Assembly: GCA_927441705.1 (NCBI GenBank)
Contig: CAKMKH010000043.1
Span: forward strand, 1 to 64,000
Origin: an uncultured Acholeplasmataceae bacterium
GTDB taxonomy: Bacteria; Bacillota_I; Bacilli_A; Acholeplasmatales; Acholeplasmataceae
DNA length: 64,000 bases
Direction of reading: 5' to 3'
Below, piece after piece: positions 9,404-17,768 of this stretch (position 1 is the stretch's first letter; the number at the start of each line of letters is the position of its first letter). A model generated the notes under the pieces. That model was given only the letters and a program-made list of their open reading frames with translations. It was not told the origin of the DNA and ran no database searches. Position numbers and translations under genes: made by a program.

Positions 9404-10822
9404 TTAACCTCTTTCCTCTTCATATCGTGTTTGAAATTGTATGAAATAATCTATACCTAATCCAATGAGAACAGGAAATACTGCCATAGATACCATAGTT
9501 AATCCAATAGATAACCATCCCATCATACCAATGGTTGCAACAACAGCAAATAAAATCATAACAATCGGCAGAAGTCTCATGCGGACTTTATAAATAAGTA
9601 GCAAAATTAAAACCATTATAACTACAGCAGATATGATCATATATTGCATGCTCTCTGTCATAGAGGATTTGATTGAACGGTCTAGAATTGGCTTTCCCGA
9701 AACTAGTACTTGATCTTCACTACCCTCTAGTTCTAATCGATTGACTATTGTTTCATAGATAGTATCAATTTGCTGATCAGTGACGTTACCATTTAAGACT
9801 ATAATCATACGTAGTTGTTCTTCATTTACAATAAAACTACTAAACATATTTTTAACTTTATCAGCCTCGTCAAATATCATCATATAAAGTGTTTCTGATG
9901 AGCTTGGAAAACTAGGTTCAAATGCATTGAAATGAGTATGTATCTGAGCTAGATTTGTTCCCATATTCCCTAAATTAATGCTCATCATATGAAGTGCTTG
10001 AGATAATGTTTGGATAGATTCGAGTTGTGTGGTTAGTGTTCCAGATAAGTTAAACAAAGTTAACATCAATTGATTTAATGCAAGACTGGTTTGTTCAGGA
10101 ATTGATGTCATATTTTCTTGTAATAGTAACTGAGAAATATTTTGATTCATCACTTCTGTTTGCAATATTGTTGATTCAGTTAATTCTAACGCTTCAGTTA
10201 ATGTTGGGTCTGATTCAATTTGTGTTTTTAAGGTGTTTAAATCGGTTTTTAAATCAACTACAGCTAAATTCAATAATTCTAATACACTAAACATATTGAC
10301 TAAACCTGTATTTAATTGATCTTGTGCATTAATCAACTGGCCTAAGTTTGCTGATAATAATTCTAAATCTGGCAATTCTTGAGAATCTCCAGATATCATT
10401 TGTGTTGAAAGTTGATCAAGTTGTAAAGATAGCGAATTTAGTCCTATTGCCATTTGATCAAGTCCATTTTCGGTTTGATTGTAAAGTGATACACTCACTT
10501 GATTAATAATCGTGACCGGACTGTTAATTGCAAAAATGCCTTCTAAATTTTCAATATCCTGTTGGACTTCATTCATTAATAGTAATGAAGACGTCTCGTA
10601 CAATGTTTCTTGATCAAAAATCATAATTATTGGGTCTTTTCCAAATTCATTTTGATATGCCTCATTATCCTGATAAATATCTGTCTGATCAGAGATTAAT
10701 GTATCATTTCCTGTATTTAATTCAATTTGAGTCACACCAATGATTAACCCAATTATTATAACAAACGTAAATATAAGTGTTTTGACTGGGTACTTCATGA
10801 TGAAAGTTGTTAGATTTTTCAT
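9404..10822 (-). CDS. MMPL/RND-family transporter, N-terminal half
   Basis: TM1, large extracellular domain, TM2-4 ending IGLGIDYFIQFQTRYEEERG, typical middle of an MMPL half. Confidence 0.85.
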   Translation of the reverse strand: MKNLTTFIMKYPVKTLIFTFVIIIGLIIGVTQIELNTGNDTLISDQTDIYQDNEAYQNEFGKDPIIMIFDQETLYETSSLLLMNEVQQDIENLEGIFAINSPVTIINQVSVSLYNQTENGLDQMAIGLNSLSLQLDQLSTQMISGDSQELPDLELLSANLGQLINAQDQLNTGLVNMFSVLELLNLAVVDLKTDLNTLKTQIESDPTLTEALELTESTILQTEVMNQNISQLLLQENMTSIPEQTSLALNQLMLTLFNLSGTLTTQLESIQTLSQALHMMSINLGNMGTNLAQIHTHFNAFEPSFPSSSETLYMMIFDEADKVKNMFSSFIVNEEQLRMIIVLNGNVTDQQIDTIYETIVNRLELEGSEDQVLVSGKPILDRSIKSSMTESMQYMIISAVVIMVLILLLIYKVRMRLLPIVMILFAVVATIGMMGWLSIGLTMVSMAVFPVLIGLGIDYFIQFQTRYEEERG

Positions 10823-10839
10823 GATATTCTCCTTTTAGT

Positions 10840-10855
10840 GTTAGTGCTCACTAAC
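10840..10855. promoter_or_regulatory. Putative TetR operator
   Basis: GTTAGTG-CT-CACTAAC, 7-bp perfect arms, between the -10 and the start codon of the MMPL operon. Confidence 0.65.
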
Positions 10856-10857
10856 TT

Positions 10858-10886
10858 ATAATACATGAAACAAACTAAAATGTAAA
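10858..10886 (-). promoter_or_regulatory. Sigma70-type promoter of MMPL/TetR operon
   Basis: Minus strand TTTACA-17 nt-TATTAT, next to the operator. Confidence 0.65.
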
Positions 10887-11138
10887 GAAAGAAATTTCGA
10901 ATCGTATAAAATGTTTGTTTTTACCACAAAATAACAATTTCTTGAATTGTGAATTCATATAAAATATACATTTGCTTTTCATATTTATCAGCTGTTAATA
11001 AATCGCTTCATTATGCTAATATCATAAAATATAAGGCTTGCATCAAGCTAGATTCGAAGACGAAATTAATCACTAATCAAGCTTATGTTGTAGCTTTATT
11101 TAATTACATGTTATACTGAAATCAAAGGAGTGATTTAA

Positions 11139-11642
11139 ATGAATAAAAAATTAGAAAAAGCAATCAACACACAAATTAACTTTGAAATAGAGTCAGCATT
11201 TATTTATCTAGCAATGAAAAATTATATTGAAACTTTATCTTTAGACGGTTTTGTAAATTGGTTTGACATTCAATTTCAAGAAGAAATGGCACATGCACAA
11301 AAATTTATGGATTTTGTCAATAATCTTGGTGGTAGAGTAGAAATTACAAATTGGGAATCACCTAAAAATGAGTATAAATCTATTTTAGAAGTACTAGAAA
11401 CTTCATTAGGTCATGAAAAAGAAGTTACAAGAAGAATTCACAATTTAATGAATTTAGCTGAAGAAGAAAAGGATTATCCTACGATTAGTCTATTACATTG
11501 GTATGTAGATGAACAAGTTAAAGAGGAAGACAATTTCTCTAGATTGATTGAAAAAGTTAAATTAGTAAAGGATGCTGGATTATATATACTAGATAAAGAA
11601 TTAGAATCAAGAACATTTGTTCCTATAAATCCAGAAAAATGA
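11139..11642 (+). CDS. ftnA: Non-heme ferritin
   Basis: ESAFIYLAMKNY, FEEMAHAQKFMDF-type ferroxidase residues, WYVDEQVKEE. Confidence 0.93.
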   Translation: MNKKLEKAINTQINFEIESAFIYLAMKNYIETLSLDGFVNWFDIQFQEEMAHAQKFMDFVNNLGGRVEITNWESPKNEYKSILEVLETSLGHEKEVTRRIHNLMNLAEEEKDYPTISLLHWYVDEQVKEEDNFSRLIEKVKLVKDAGLYILDKELESRTFVPINPEK

Positions 11643-11685
11643 CGTTTATAAGTTTAATAATTATAACAACATAAATGATAAACTA

Positions 11686-11718
11686 ATGGTCTCGTATGCT
11701 TACGAGACTTTTTTTTAT
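11686..11718 (+). terminator. Terminator after ferritin
   Basis: GTCTCGTA-TGCT-TACGAGAC-TTTTTTT. Confidence 0.85.
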
Positions 11719-11797
11719 ACTTATTTTTCTTATTTTAAAATATATAATAATTGATAAAATTGTGTAAAATTCGATTTCAATACATATATATTTATAA

Positions 11798-11826
11798 TAA
11801 AAACTCTTCCCAGCATTGAGAAGAGT
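11798..11826 (-). terminator. Terminator of repeat copy B
   Basis: Minus strand ACTCTTCTCA-ATGC-TGGGAAGAGT-TTTT. Confidence 0.8.
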
Positions 11827-11841
11827 ATCACATGATTTAAT

Positions 11842-11860
11842 TGGTGACCCTTAGGGTCCA
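11842..11860 (-). repeat. Decayed tRNA-Glu 3'-end copy B
   Basis: TGGTGACCCTTAGGGTCC versus intact TGGTGACCCGTACGGGGTTC. Confidence 0.7.
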
Positions 11861-11975
11861 TACAATCATCTGTGTCTTATAAATAGACTGAAATTAACTT
11901 ATTTAAACTTGTAGATATGCAATGTCAATAATTAGGCTATATTCAATACAAGTTCTTGTATGTTAAATAGTTGTT

Positions 11976-12230
11976 TTATCCGTGTTCTAAGATAATAAGT
12001 GCACATAATGCATAGTAGAACCAAGTAAATGTTTCAATAGAAGAAAAGTTCATACTTTTTTTATAAAAGATTAAAGCAATCACACCAAGGATTGGTATGA
12101 TGCTGTTCATCACTTTAATCACACCATCATAATATTCTGTTGAATACAGTTTTTGAAAAATAACATAAAACTTATGTCCAAATAAATTGGTCTGATCTAC
12201 AGGTTTGAATACTTTTGTTTTAACTCTTGA
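11976..12230 (-). pseudogene. Probable 5'-truncated membrane-protein gene remnant
   Basis: Minus-strand open frame SRVKTKVFKPVDQTNLFGHKFYVIFQKLYSTEYYDGVIKVMNSIIPILGVIALIFYKKSMNFSSIETFTWFYYALCALIILEHG*; no suitable start; overlaps 3' end of next gene. Confidence 0.5.
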
Positions 12231-13381
12231 TATATTTGATCAATTTCTTGCATACGCTTTGGTATATCTATGTTTTGTGGACATTTAGGCAAACACTCAC
12301 CACACGCCACACAATTTCTAGCTAATTTTTCTTTGCCAAGTTCTTCATAGTCTTTAACAAATGCTTTTCCAAATTTAGAAATTGCATATTTATTGTATGC
12401 CTTAAATACACTTGGAATATCTACATCGTGATCACATGGCATACAATACTTGCAATTTGTACAAGGAATAGTATTGTTTTCTAAGAATACTTTAAGGGTT
12501 TTATCAATCACTTTTTGCTCATCATTAGTTAGTGGTTTGAAATCAGATAAGGTCTTAACATTATCCATGGTTTGTTCTAAGTTGCTCATACCACTTAATA
12601 CTGTCATCACTTGATCTTTAGATGCTGCATATCTTATCGCCCAAGAAGCAATAGATTCATTAGGTTTAGCTACTTTTAAGATGCTCGCTGCATCTTCACT
12701 TAATTGCGCGAGTGTTCCACCTCTAACAGGTTCCATAACAATAATTGGAACACCGTAAGATTCAACGATTTTATATTGTTTTTTTGCGTTTTGGAAATCC
12801 CAATCTAAATAATTTAGTTGGAGTTGTACAAAATCCCATGTATACGTATGAATAATTTCATCTAAGACTTCAGGTGTATCATGAAAAGAAAATCCTAAAT
12901 GCCGAATTTTCCCATTTGCTTTCATTTGCTGTAAGAATGCCATAATTTCAGGTTTTTGATAGATCTCAAAGTTTTTTTTGCCTAAAGCATGACATAAATA
13001 AAAATCAAAATACTCAACTTGACATTTTTCGAGTTGTTCATTAAAGATTCTTTTTGCATCATCAACAGTCTCAATTTCCCATCCAGGCATTTTGTTCGCA
13101 AGATAAAATGAGTCTCTTGGATATTTTTTGAGTGCTTCACCTATAAATAGTTCACTTAATCCTTGATGATAAGGATATGCTGTATCAAAGTAATTTACAC
13201 CATGTTGATATGCATAATCAATCATTTCTTCTGCTTGTTTAATGTCAATGTCTGGTTTTTCATGATCTAATCTTGGGAGTCTCATACATCCGAATCCTAA
13301 AACGGAAGGATTTTCATTGATACCTTTGAATGGTTTGATTTTTTTAGATACTTTTATGTTCATGTCCAGTTTTATACTCAT
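12197..13381 (-). CDS. Aldo/keto reductase with C-terminal 4Fe-4S ferredoxin-type domain
   Basis: AKR motifs plus CTNCKYCMPCDHDVDIP and CVACGECLPKCPQNIDIP. Confidence 0.92.
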   Translation of the reverse strand: MSIKLDMNIKVSKKIKPFKGINENPSVLGFGCMRLPRLDHEKPDIDIKQAEEMIDYAYQHGVNYFDTAYPYHQGLSELFIGEALKKYPRDSFYLANKMPGWEIETVDDAKRIFNEQLEKCQVEYFDFYLCHALGKKNFEIYQKPEIMAFLQQMKANGKIRHLGFSFHDTPEVLDEIIHTYTWDFVQLQLNYLDWDFQNAKKQYKIVESYGVPIIVMEPVRGGTLAQLSEDAASILKVAKPNESIASWAIRYAASKDQVMTVLSGMSNLEQTMDNVKTLSDFKPLTNDEQKVIDKTLKVFLENNTIPCTNCKYCMPCDHDVDIPSVFKAYNKYAISKFGKAFVKDYEELGKEKLARNCVACGECLPKCPQNIDIPKRMQEIDQIYQELKQKYSNL

Positions 13382-13562
13382 TAGTATAGAAAAACTAAGG
13401 GCATAACTCCTCTCAAATAATTTTCTTGCAGTAGATATAATAAAAACAATATAACTCTTATTTATACTCTATAATTTGATTATCCCACAATACTAATGAT
13501 TTCAATAAATTGTAAGCAATTTCTTGAGTCTGAAATTTAAATCCAAACAAGATTATTGTTAT

Positions 13563-14147
13563 TTACTTTATTCTTGTTAATCCAGCAAGAATAGAGTATC
13601 TCTTTTTATTTTCATCACAAGAGCCATACTTCTCACCTAATTTTTCAAAAAAACTACCTAACTCTTCAAATTCTTCTTCTGATAAATAAATGTCTGTGGC
13701 TGAAACAAATCCAAATTCTGTAGGATCTTGAGTTTTTGATTCCATTGTTTTGTTTGATGCGTTAAAAAAATCTTTTTTAAAATTATTAATAAGATTTGCA
13801 ACCAATGATTCAACTTCATTGAGTTGACTATATAATTTTTCAGTTTCTTTATCTTTTAATTGAATAGTAAAAGCCTTTTTAGGAAGGTAGTAATATTTCG
13901 CATTGATTCCATTGATGATTTCAATATGGTCTAGTGCTAATATATCGATAGATAATAATTTTTTAACATGATAATGTATTTTTGAGGGCACCTCGCCCAT
14001 ATAATCAGCACATTGTTTTACTGTTAGGGGAACACCATATCTTTTGTATATGTTCATTATTTTCATTCGATATGGATCATTAAATATTTTTAATTCTTCA
14101 TCTGTACTAATTATTCTTATTTTCCCATCCATACAATCACTCCTCAT
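13563..14147 (-). CDS. ArsR-like winged-helix transcriptional regulator
   Basis: IFNDPYRMKIMNIYKRYGVPLTVKQCADYMGEVPSKIHYHVKKL. Confidence 0.75.
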   Translation of the reverse strand: MRSDCMDGKIRIISTDEELKIFNDPYRMKIMNIYKRYGVPLTVKQCADYMGEVPSKIHYHVKKLLSIDILALDHIEIINGINAKYYYLPKKAFTIQLKDKETEKLYSQLNEVESLVANLINNFKKDFFNASNKTMESKTQDPTEFGFVSATDIYLSEEEFEELGSFFEKLGEKYGSCDENKKRYSILAGLTRIK

Positions 14148-14177
14148 TGAGTATTATATCACATAAATTGTAGAGCT

Positions 14178-15407
14178 TTAAACTAACTTTTTGTTTCTAT
14201 TGAACAACCAAAAAATCAATGATAGTAAGATTCCACTCATTCCCATAATAATAAATAACAAGGAAACTGAAATGCTATCTCCAATAATGGACACTGCGAA
14301 TCCTCCAAGTGGCATTGTACAAAGTACAACTACACCCATGATAGACGATAATCTTCCTCTCATTTCCGGAGCTGTGGTTTTCATGATTGCTGCATTCATT
14401 GGTGCAGTTACAATTGGAACACTGGCTCCAAATAGAAACGACATTAAAATGACAAAAATTAGAGTTGTATTTACAGAAAAGTTTGTATAAGCTGGAACAC
14501 CCAATAACATATACGTTAAGCCTACTAGAGATAATCCAATGGCTATAGCATTGATAGGATTCACTTTTTTACCTTTAAAACCCATTAGATATCCGCCTGT
14601 TATCATTCCAACCAACAATGAAACCCCAAGATAGCTTAACCCTTCAACTCCCATCTTTAATACTTCGCTTACATAAATAGGACGCAAGATATTATAAGGA
14701 ACCATAGAGAAATTTACAAATGAAGCTAATAGTAATAACGCTATCAAGACTCCTTTGGTTTTTAAATAAGCAACTCCTTCTCCAATGAGTATAAAATAGT
14801 CTTTTACTTTTGGCTTTTCAGCAACAGTTTCTCTTTTATCTTTAAACTCGATTGAGAAAATTATCATCCCTGATAATAAAAATGTAAAAGCGTCAATTAA
14901 AATTGTCACCCATATACCAAAAAGAGCAATTAGTACAGCAGCTATGCTTAACCCAATCAATGCTCCAACACTAGAAGCGGTACCAATCCAAGATGATCCT
15001 TTTACATAGTCTTCTTTTTCTATGATGTTAGGTAATATACTTCCCCTTGCAGGATCAGCTAATGATTCAAATGTTGAATTTATTGAAACAAATACAAATA
15101 AATGCCAAACCTCTAGAATATTTAAGAAATAGAATACAGCAAGTATAGCAACGCTAAGACTTCTTAATAAATCACCTAATACTGTGATTGTTTTCTTATT
15201 AAAGGCATCTGCTAGTACGCCTCCAAAAGGCAATACAATAATATTAGGAATAATACTTATAGCGAATATTGTTCCCATAAGTACTCTACTACCTGTCATG
15301 ACATAAACCATCCAACTAAACGCTATAGAATCAATATAATCTCCAAATCTTGTAATAAACGTTGCAGTAAGCAGTTTTGTATAATTCTTATTAATTATTG
15401 ATTTCAT
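14178..15407 (-). CDS. MFS transporter (drug efflux type)
   Basis: 12-TM MFS pattern, FGGVLADAFNKK, MRGRLSSIMG. Confidence 0.9.
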   Translation of the reverse strand: MKSIINKNYTKLLTATFITRFGDYIDSIAFSWMVYVMTGSRVLMGTIFAISIIPNIIVLPFGGVLADAFNKKTITVLGDLLRSLSVAILAVFYFLNILEVWHLFVFVSINSTFESLADPARGSILPNIIEKEDYVKGSSWIGTASSVGALIGLSIAAVLIALFGIWVTILIDAFTFLLSGMIIFSIEFKDKRETVAEKPKVKDYFILIGEGVAYLKTKGVLIALLLLASFVNFSMVPYNILRPIYVSEVLKMGVEGLSYLGVSLLVGMITGGYLMGFKGKKVNPINAIAIGLSLVGLTYMLLGVPAYTNFSVNTTLIFVILMSFLFGASVPIVTAPMNAAIMKTTAPEMRGRLSSIMGVVVLCTMPLGGFAVSIIGDSISVSLLFIIMGMSGILLSLIFWLFNRNKKLV

Positions 15408-15554
15408 CAGACTTTCTCCGTTAAATATATTTTTTCGTTAAATTTTTTTTATTGTTAGTTTTATAATATTACTGTTTTAATAAAAAGTCAATAGCAACGT
15501 TAAATTATTTTTCTCGTTGTTTGTATTTTTTTATAAATAGTGCTTCAAGACAAA

Positions 15555-15586
15555 TAAAAAAGTCCATCTCATGGGTGAGAAAGACT
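15555..15586 (-). terminator. Terminator of repeat copy C
   Basis: Minus strand AGTCTTTCTCA-CCCA-TGAGATGGACT-TTTTT (one mismatch). Confidence 0.75.
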
Positions 15587-15600
15587 TTATATGATTATTT

Positions 15601-15619
15601 TGGTGACCCGTAGTTGTTC
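15601..15619 (-). repeat. Decayed tRNA-Glu 3'-end copy C
   Basis: TGGTGACCCGTAGTTGTTC versus intact TGGTGACCCGTACGGGGTTC. Confidence 0.75.
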
Positions 15620-15673
15620 ACGTTATTTACAGAGCAAATCACACTAGACTGATATAGAAGTCCTTGTATTACG

Positions 15674-15985
15674 CTACAAATCTTGAAGATAATCGACTTT
15701 AGAGTATATGACTCTAACAATTTCAACTATTTTATCTTTTGAATTGTAAAAATAGAGAATAATATAATTCTCAACAATACATTTTCTTAGGTCAATTTCA
15801 TAAATGAATTTGCTCTCTACTAGCGGATAAGATAATGGGAACAACAAAAGTTCATTAAACTTACTCTCAAATTTGTCTATTAGATCTGATGCGGCTTCTT
15901 GATTCACTAGCTCAATTGCAATATAGTAAAAGATATTTTCTAAATCATCTTTTGCTTTAGGAAATAGTATATACCTATTTTCCAT
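15674..15985 (-). CDS. RelE/ParE-family toxin
   Basis: FPKAKDDLENIFYYIAIEL...LLLFPLSYPLV...LRKCIVENYIILYFYN...VRVIYSKVDYL; overlaps antitoxin gene. Confidence 0.85.
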   Translation of the reverse strand: MENRYILFPKAKDDLENIFYYIAIELVNQEAASDLIDKFESKFNELLLFPLSYPLVESKFIYEIDLRKCIVENYIILYFYNSKDKIVEIVRVIYSKVDYLQDL

Positions 15986-16265
15986 ACTTCGTTTTCATCT
16001 CATTTAGGAAAAGTGCTCCATCAACCTTTTGATCAACATTATCTATGTCTTTAAGTGATTCATTGATAAATTCAATCATTTGTTTTTTGGCAATCTCTTT
16101 TTCATAAACAGAGATGCTCATGATAACCATAGAACCATAACCATTTTTGGTTACAAAAACGGGTTCATTGGTTTCTTCTACATATTTAGAAATCGAGGCA
16201 GTATTCTTAAGTTCTCTGATTGGTATAATTTTTGGCATAATTATTATCTCCTTTTTATACCACAA
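15975..16265 (-). CDS. Phd/YefM-family antitoxin
   Basis: IIPIRELKNTASISKYVEETNEPVFVTKNGYGSMVIMSISVYE. Confidence 0.85.
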   Translation of the reverse strand: MWYKKEIIIMPKIIPIRELKNTASISKYVEETNEPVFVTKNGYGSMVIMSISVYEKEIAKKQMIEFINESLKDIDNVDQKVDGALFLNEMKTKYGK

Positions 16266-16301
16266 TTATACCACGTTAATTCAGTGATTGCAATTTTAAA
16301 T

Positions 16302-17174
16302 TCAATTTGCAATAAATAATCTATAATATAATTTTACTTTTTCTATATCAAAGGATATAACTTGATTAAAGTCTACATATTCACAGATGAATTGGACAAA
16401 TTTGGCACTCAAATAATAACCAGCATCCGAATAACCATTATAAAAAACCCAATCTCCAAAATATCTTTGATTTTGATGATTCATTGCCTCTATATCTTCA
16501 GTAAAATCTATTTTCAAGTCAAGTAGATGATTATCAAGATATTGTTTCCATTCACCGTCACCTTGATGATAGAAAGAAAAATCGCCAAGAAGTGCTTGTT
16601 CGAAATACATTGCAATCCCTTCTGTGAATAATTGCCATAAGAATTTATCTTTAGAGTCATCAAACCTTCTATCTAAAATACCATACTGCTTTTGATAGAC
16701 GTGTCCTAGTTCGTGGTATATTAATCCAACCATATGTTTTTTATCGCACCAATTTAGTTCAATAATTTTCTCAATTCCAAGAAGTACCTTTGTTTGTCCA
16801 TTTATACTAGTTACCCATCCTGCTCCATTACATAACCCCAGATATAAAACAATTTCTACATCCATAGATTTATGAAAATACTCAATAACATTTGATTCAA
16901 TATCTTTAGTAATTAGATTAAACATATCCTTAATGTCCTTAACTTTGTTCTTTTCTTTTAAGACCCCATTAAGAATAGGAATACATTGTATATTAAAATT
17001 ATAATCTTTTATATCTTCAAGGAATATTGATGACGACTTAGGAAATATGCGCTCAATATAAATCTTCCATTTTGCTAAAGAGAAAGTTCCGTTATAATAA
17101 ACATTTTCAATTTGATTAATTCCATTTGTTATTCTCATTAAATCATTCCTTTTAATTGTGCGATTAATTTCCAA
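16302..17174 (-). CDS. Putative zinc metallopeptidase-like protein
   Basis: HExxH motif in GLIYHELGHVYQKQYG; downstream FTEGIAMYFEQ. Confidence 0.6.
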   Translation of the reverse strand: MEINRTIKRNDLMRITNGINQIENVYYNGTFSLAKWKIYIERIFPKSSSIFLEDIKDYNFNIQCIPILNGVLKEKNKVKDIKDMFNLITKDIESNVIEYFHKSMDVEIVLYLGLCNGAGWVTSINGQTKVLLGIEKIIELNWCDKKHMVGLIYHELGHVYQKQYGILDRRFDDSKDKFLWQLFTEGIAMYFEQALLGDFSFYHQGDGEWKQYLDNHLLDLKIDFTEDIEAMNHQNQRYFGDWVFYNGYSDAGYYLSAKFVQFICEYVDFNQVISFDIEKVKLYYRLFIAN

Positions 17175-17367
17175 TTAATAAATAGGAATCTACCCTTCTA
17201 ATAACTACTCAATCTCACAATTTGTTTTAGTTTTCCCAAAAACGTATTCTTTATTACCTTTATTATATATCACTCATACTCAAATCCAAATTTTATTTAT
17301 AAATGGATAATCTCAAATTTATCCTCGTCAACCACAAATATCCTGTGAATTTAAAAAAATAGTAAAA

Positions 17368-17383
17368 CTTATGTAGAGATAAG
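17368..17383. repeat. Palindromic motif CTTAT-GTAGAG-ATAAG
   Basis: Imperfect copies at 17468 and 20935, and ACTTATGTAAATATAAGT at 20856. Confidence 0.4.
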
Positions 17384-17489
17384 CAGGCATTTGTAGTTGA
17401 AACAAAACGAGAGTTTGTAAAACCTCATGTAATTCCTTACGTCGGGTTCTAAATTTTACTTTCTTTGCTTATGTGTAGATAAAAACAGG

Positions 17490-17567
17490 TGCTCACTCCT
17501 TAAGCGAATTACATCAAATGCAACACTCCTTAAAGTTCTTGGACATCAATTAAGATCAAACCATTAA
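17490..17567 (+). pseudogene. Possible tyrosine recombinase C-terminal remnant
   Basis: CSLLKRITSNATLLKVLGHQLRSNH*; LKVLGHQ resembles the conserved LGH motif of phage-type integrases. Confidence 0.35.
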
Positions 17568-17610
17568 ATCCACCTGAATCAAATCTCATTTTATGTCTTG
17601 ATGTAGATAA

Positions 17611-17640
17611 TAAAGACCCCATCTCAACTAAGAAATGGGG
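17611..17640 (-). terminator. Terminator of repeat copy D
   Basis: Minus strand CCCCATTTC-TTAGTT-GAGATGGGG then GTCTTT. Confidence 0.7.
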
Positions 17641-17654
17641 GTTCATAATAACTT

Positions 17655-17674
17655 TGGTGACCCGTAGGGGTTCA
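17655..17674 (-). repeat. tRNA-Glu 3'-end copy D (best preserved)
   Basis: TGGTGACCCGTAGGGGTTC versus intact TGGTGACCCGTACGGGGTTC (one gap). Confidence 0.85.
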
Positions 17675-17768
17675 CACAATCATCCGTGTATTACTGACTA
17701 GACTGCTATAGAAATTTAAATTTCACGTATAGTTTTAGTGATACTATATCAACTTTATATACTAATTT

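Noticed and set aside
11030-11090. Possible structured leader upstream of ferritin (GCTTG-CAT-CAAGC and AAGCT.GATT/AATC.AAGCTT)
   Set aside because: Short stems in AT-rich DNA, upstream of the likely promoter; no known riboswitch recognised.
12171-12190. CTTATGTCCAAATAAATTGG as another copy of the palindrome family
   Set aside because: Lies in the coding remnant 11976..12230 and its second arm is poor; likely chance.
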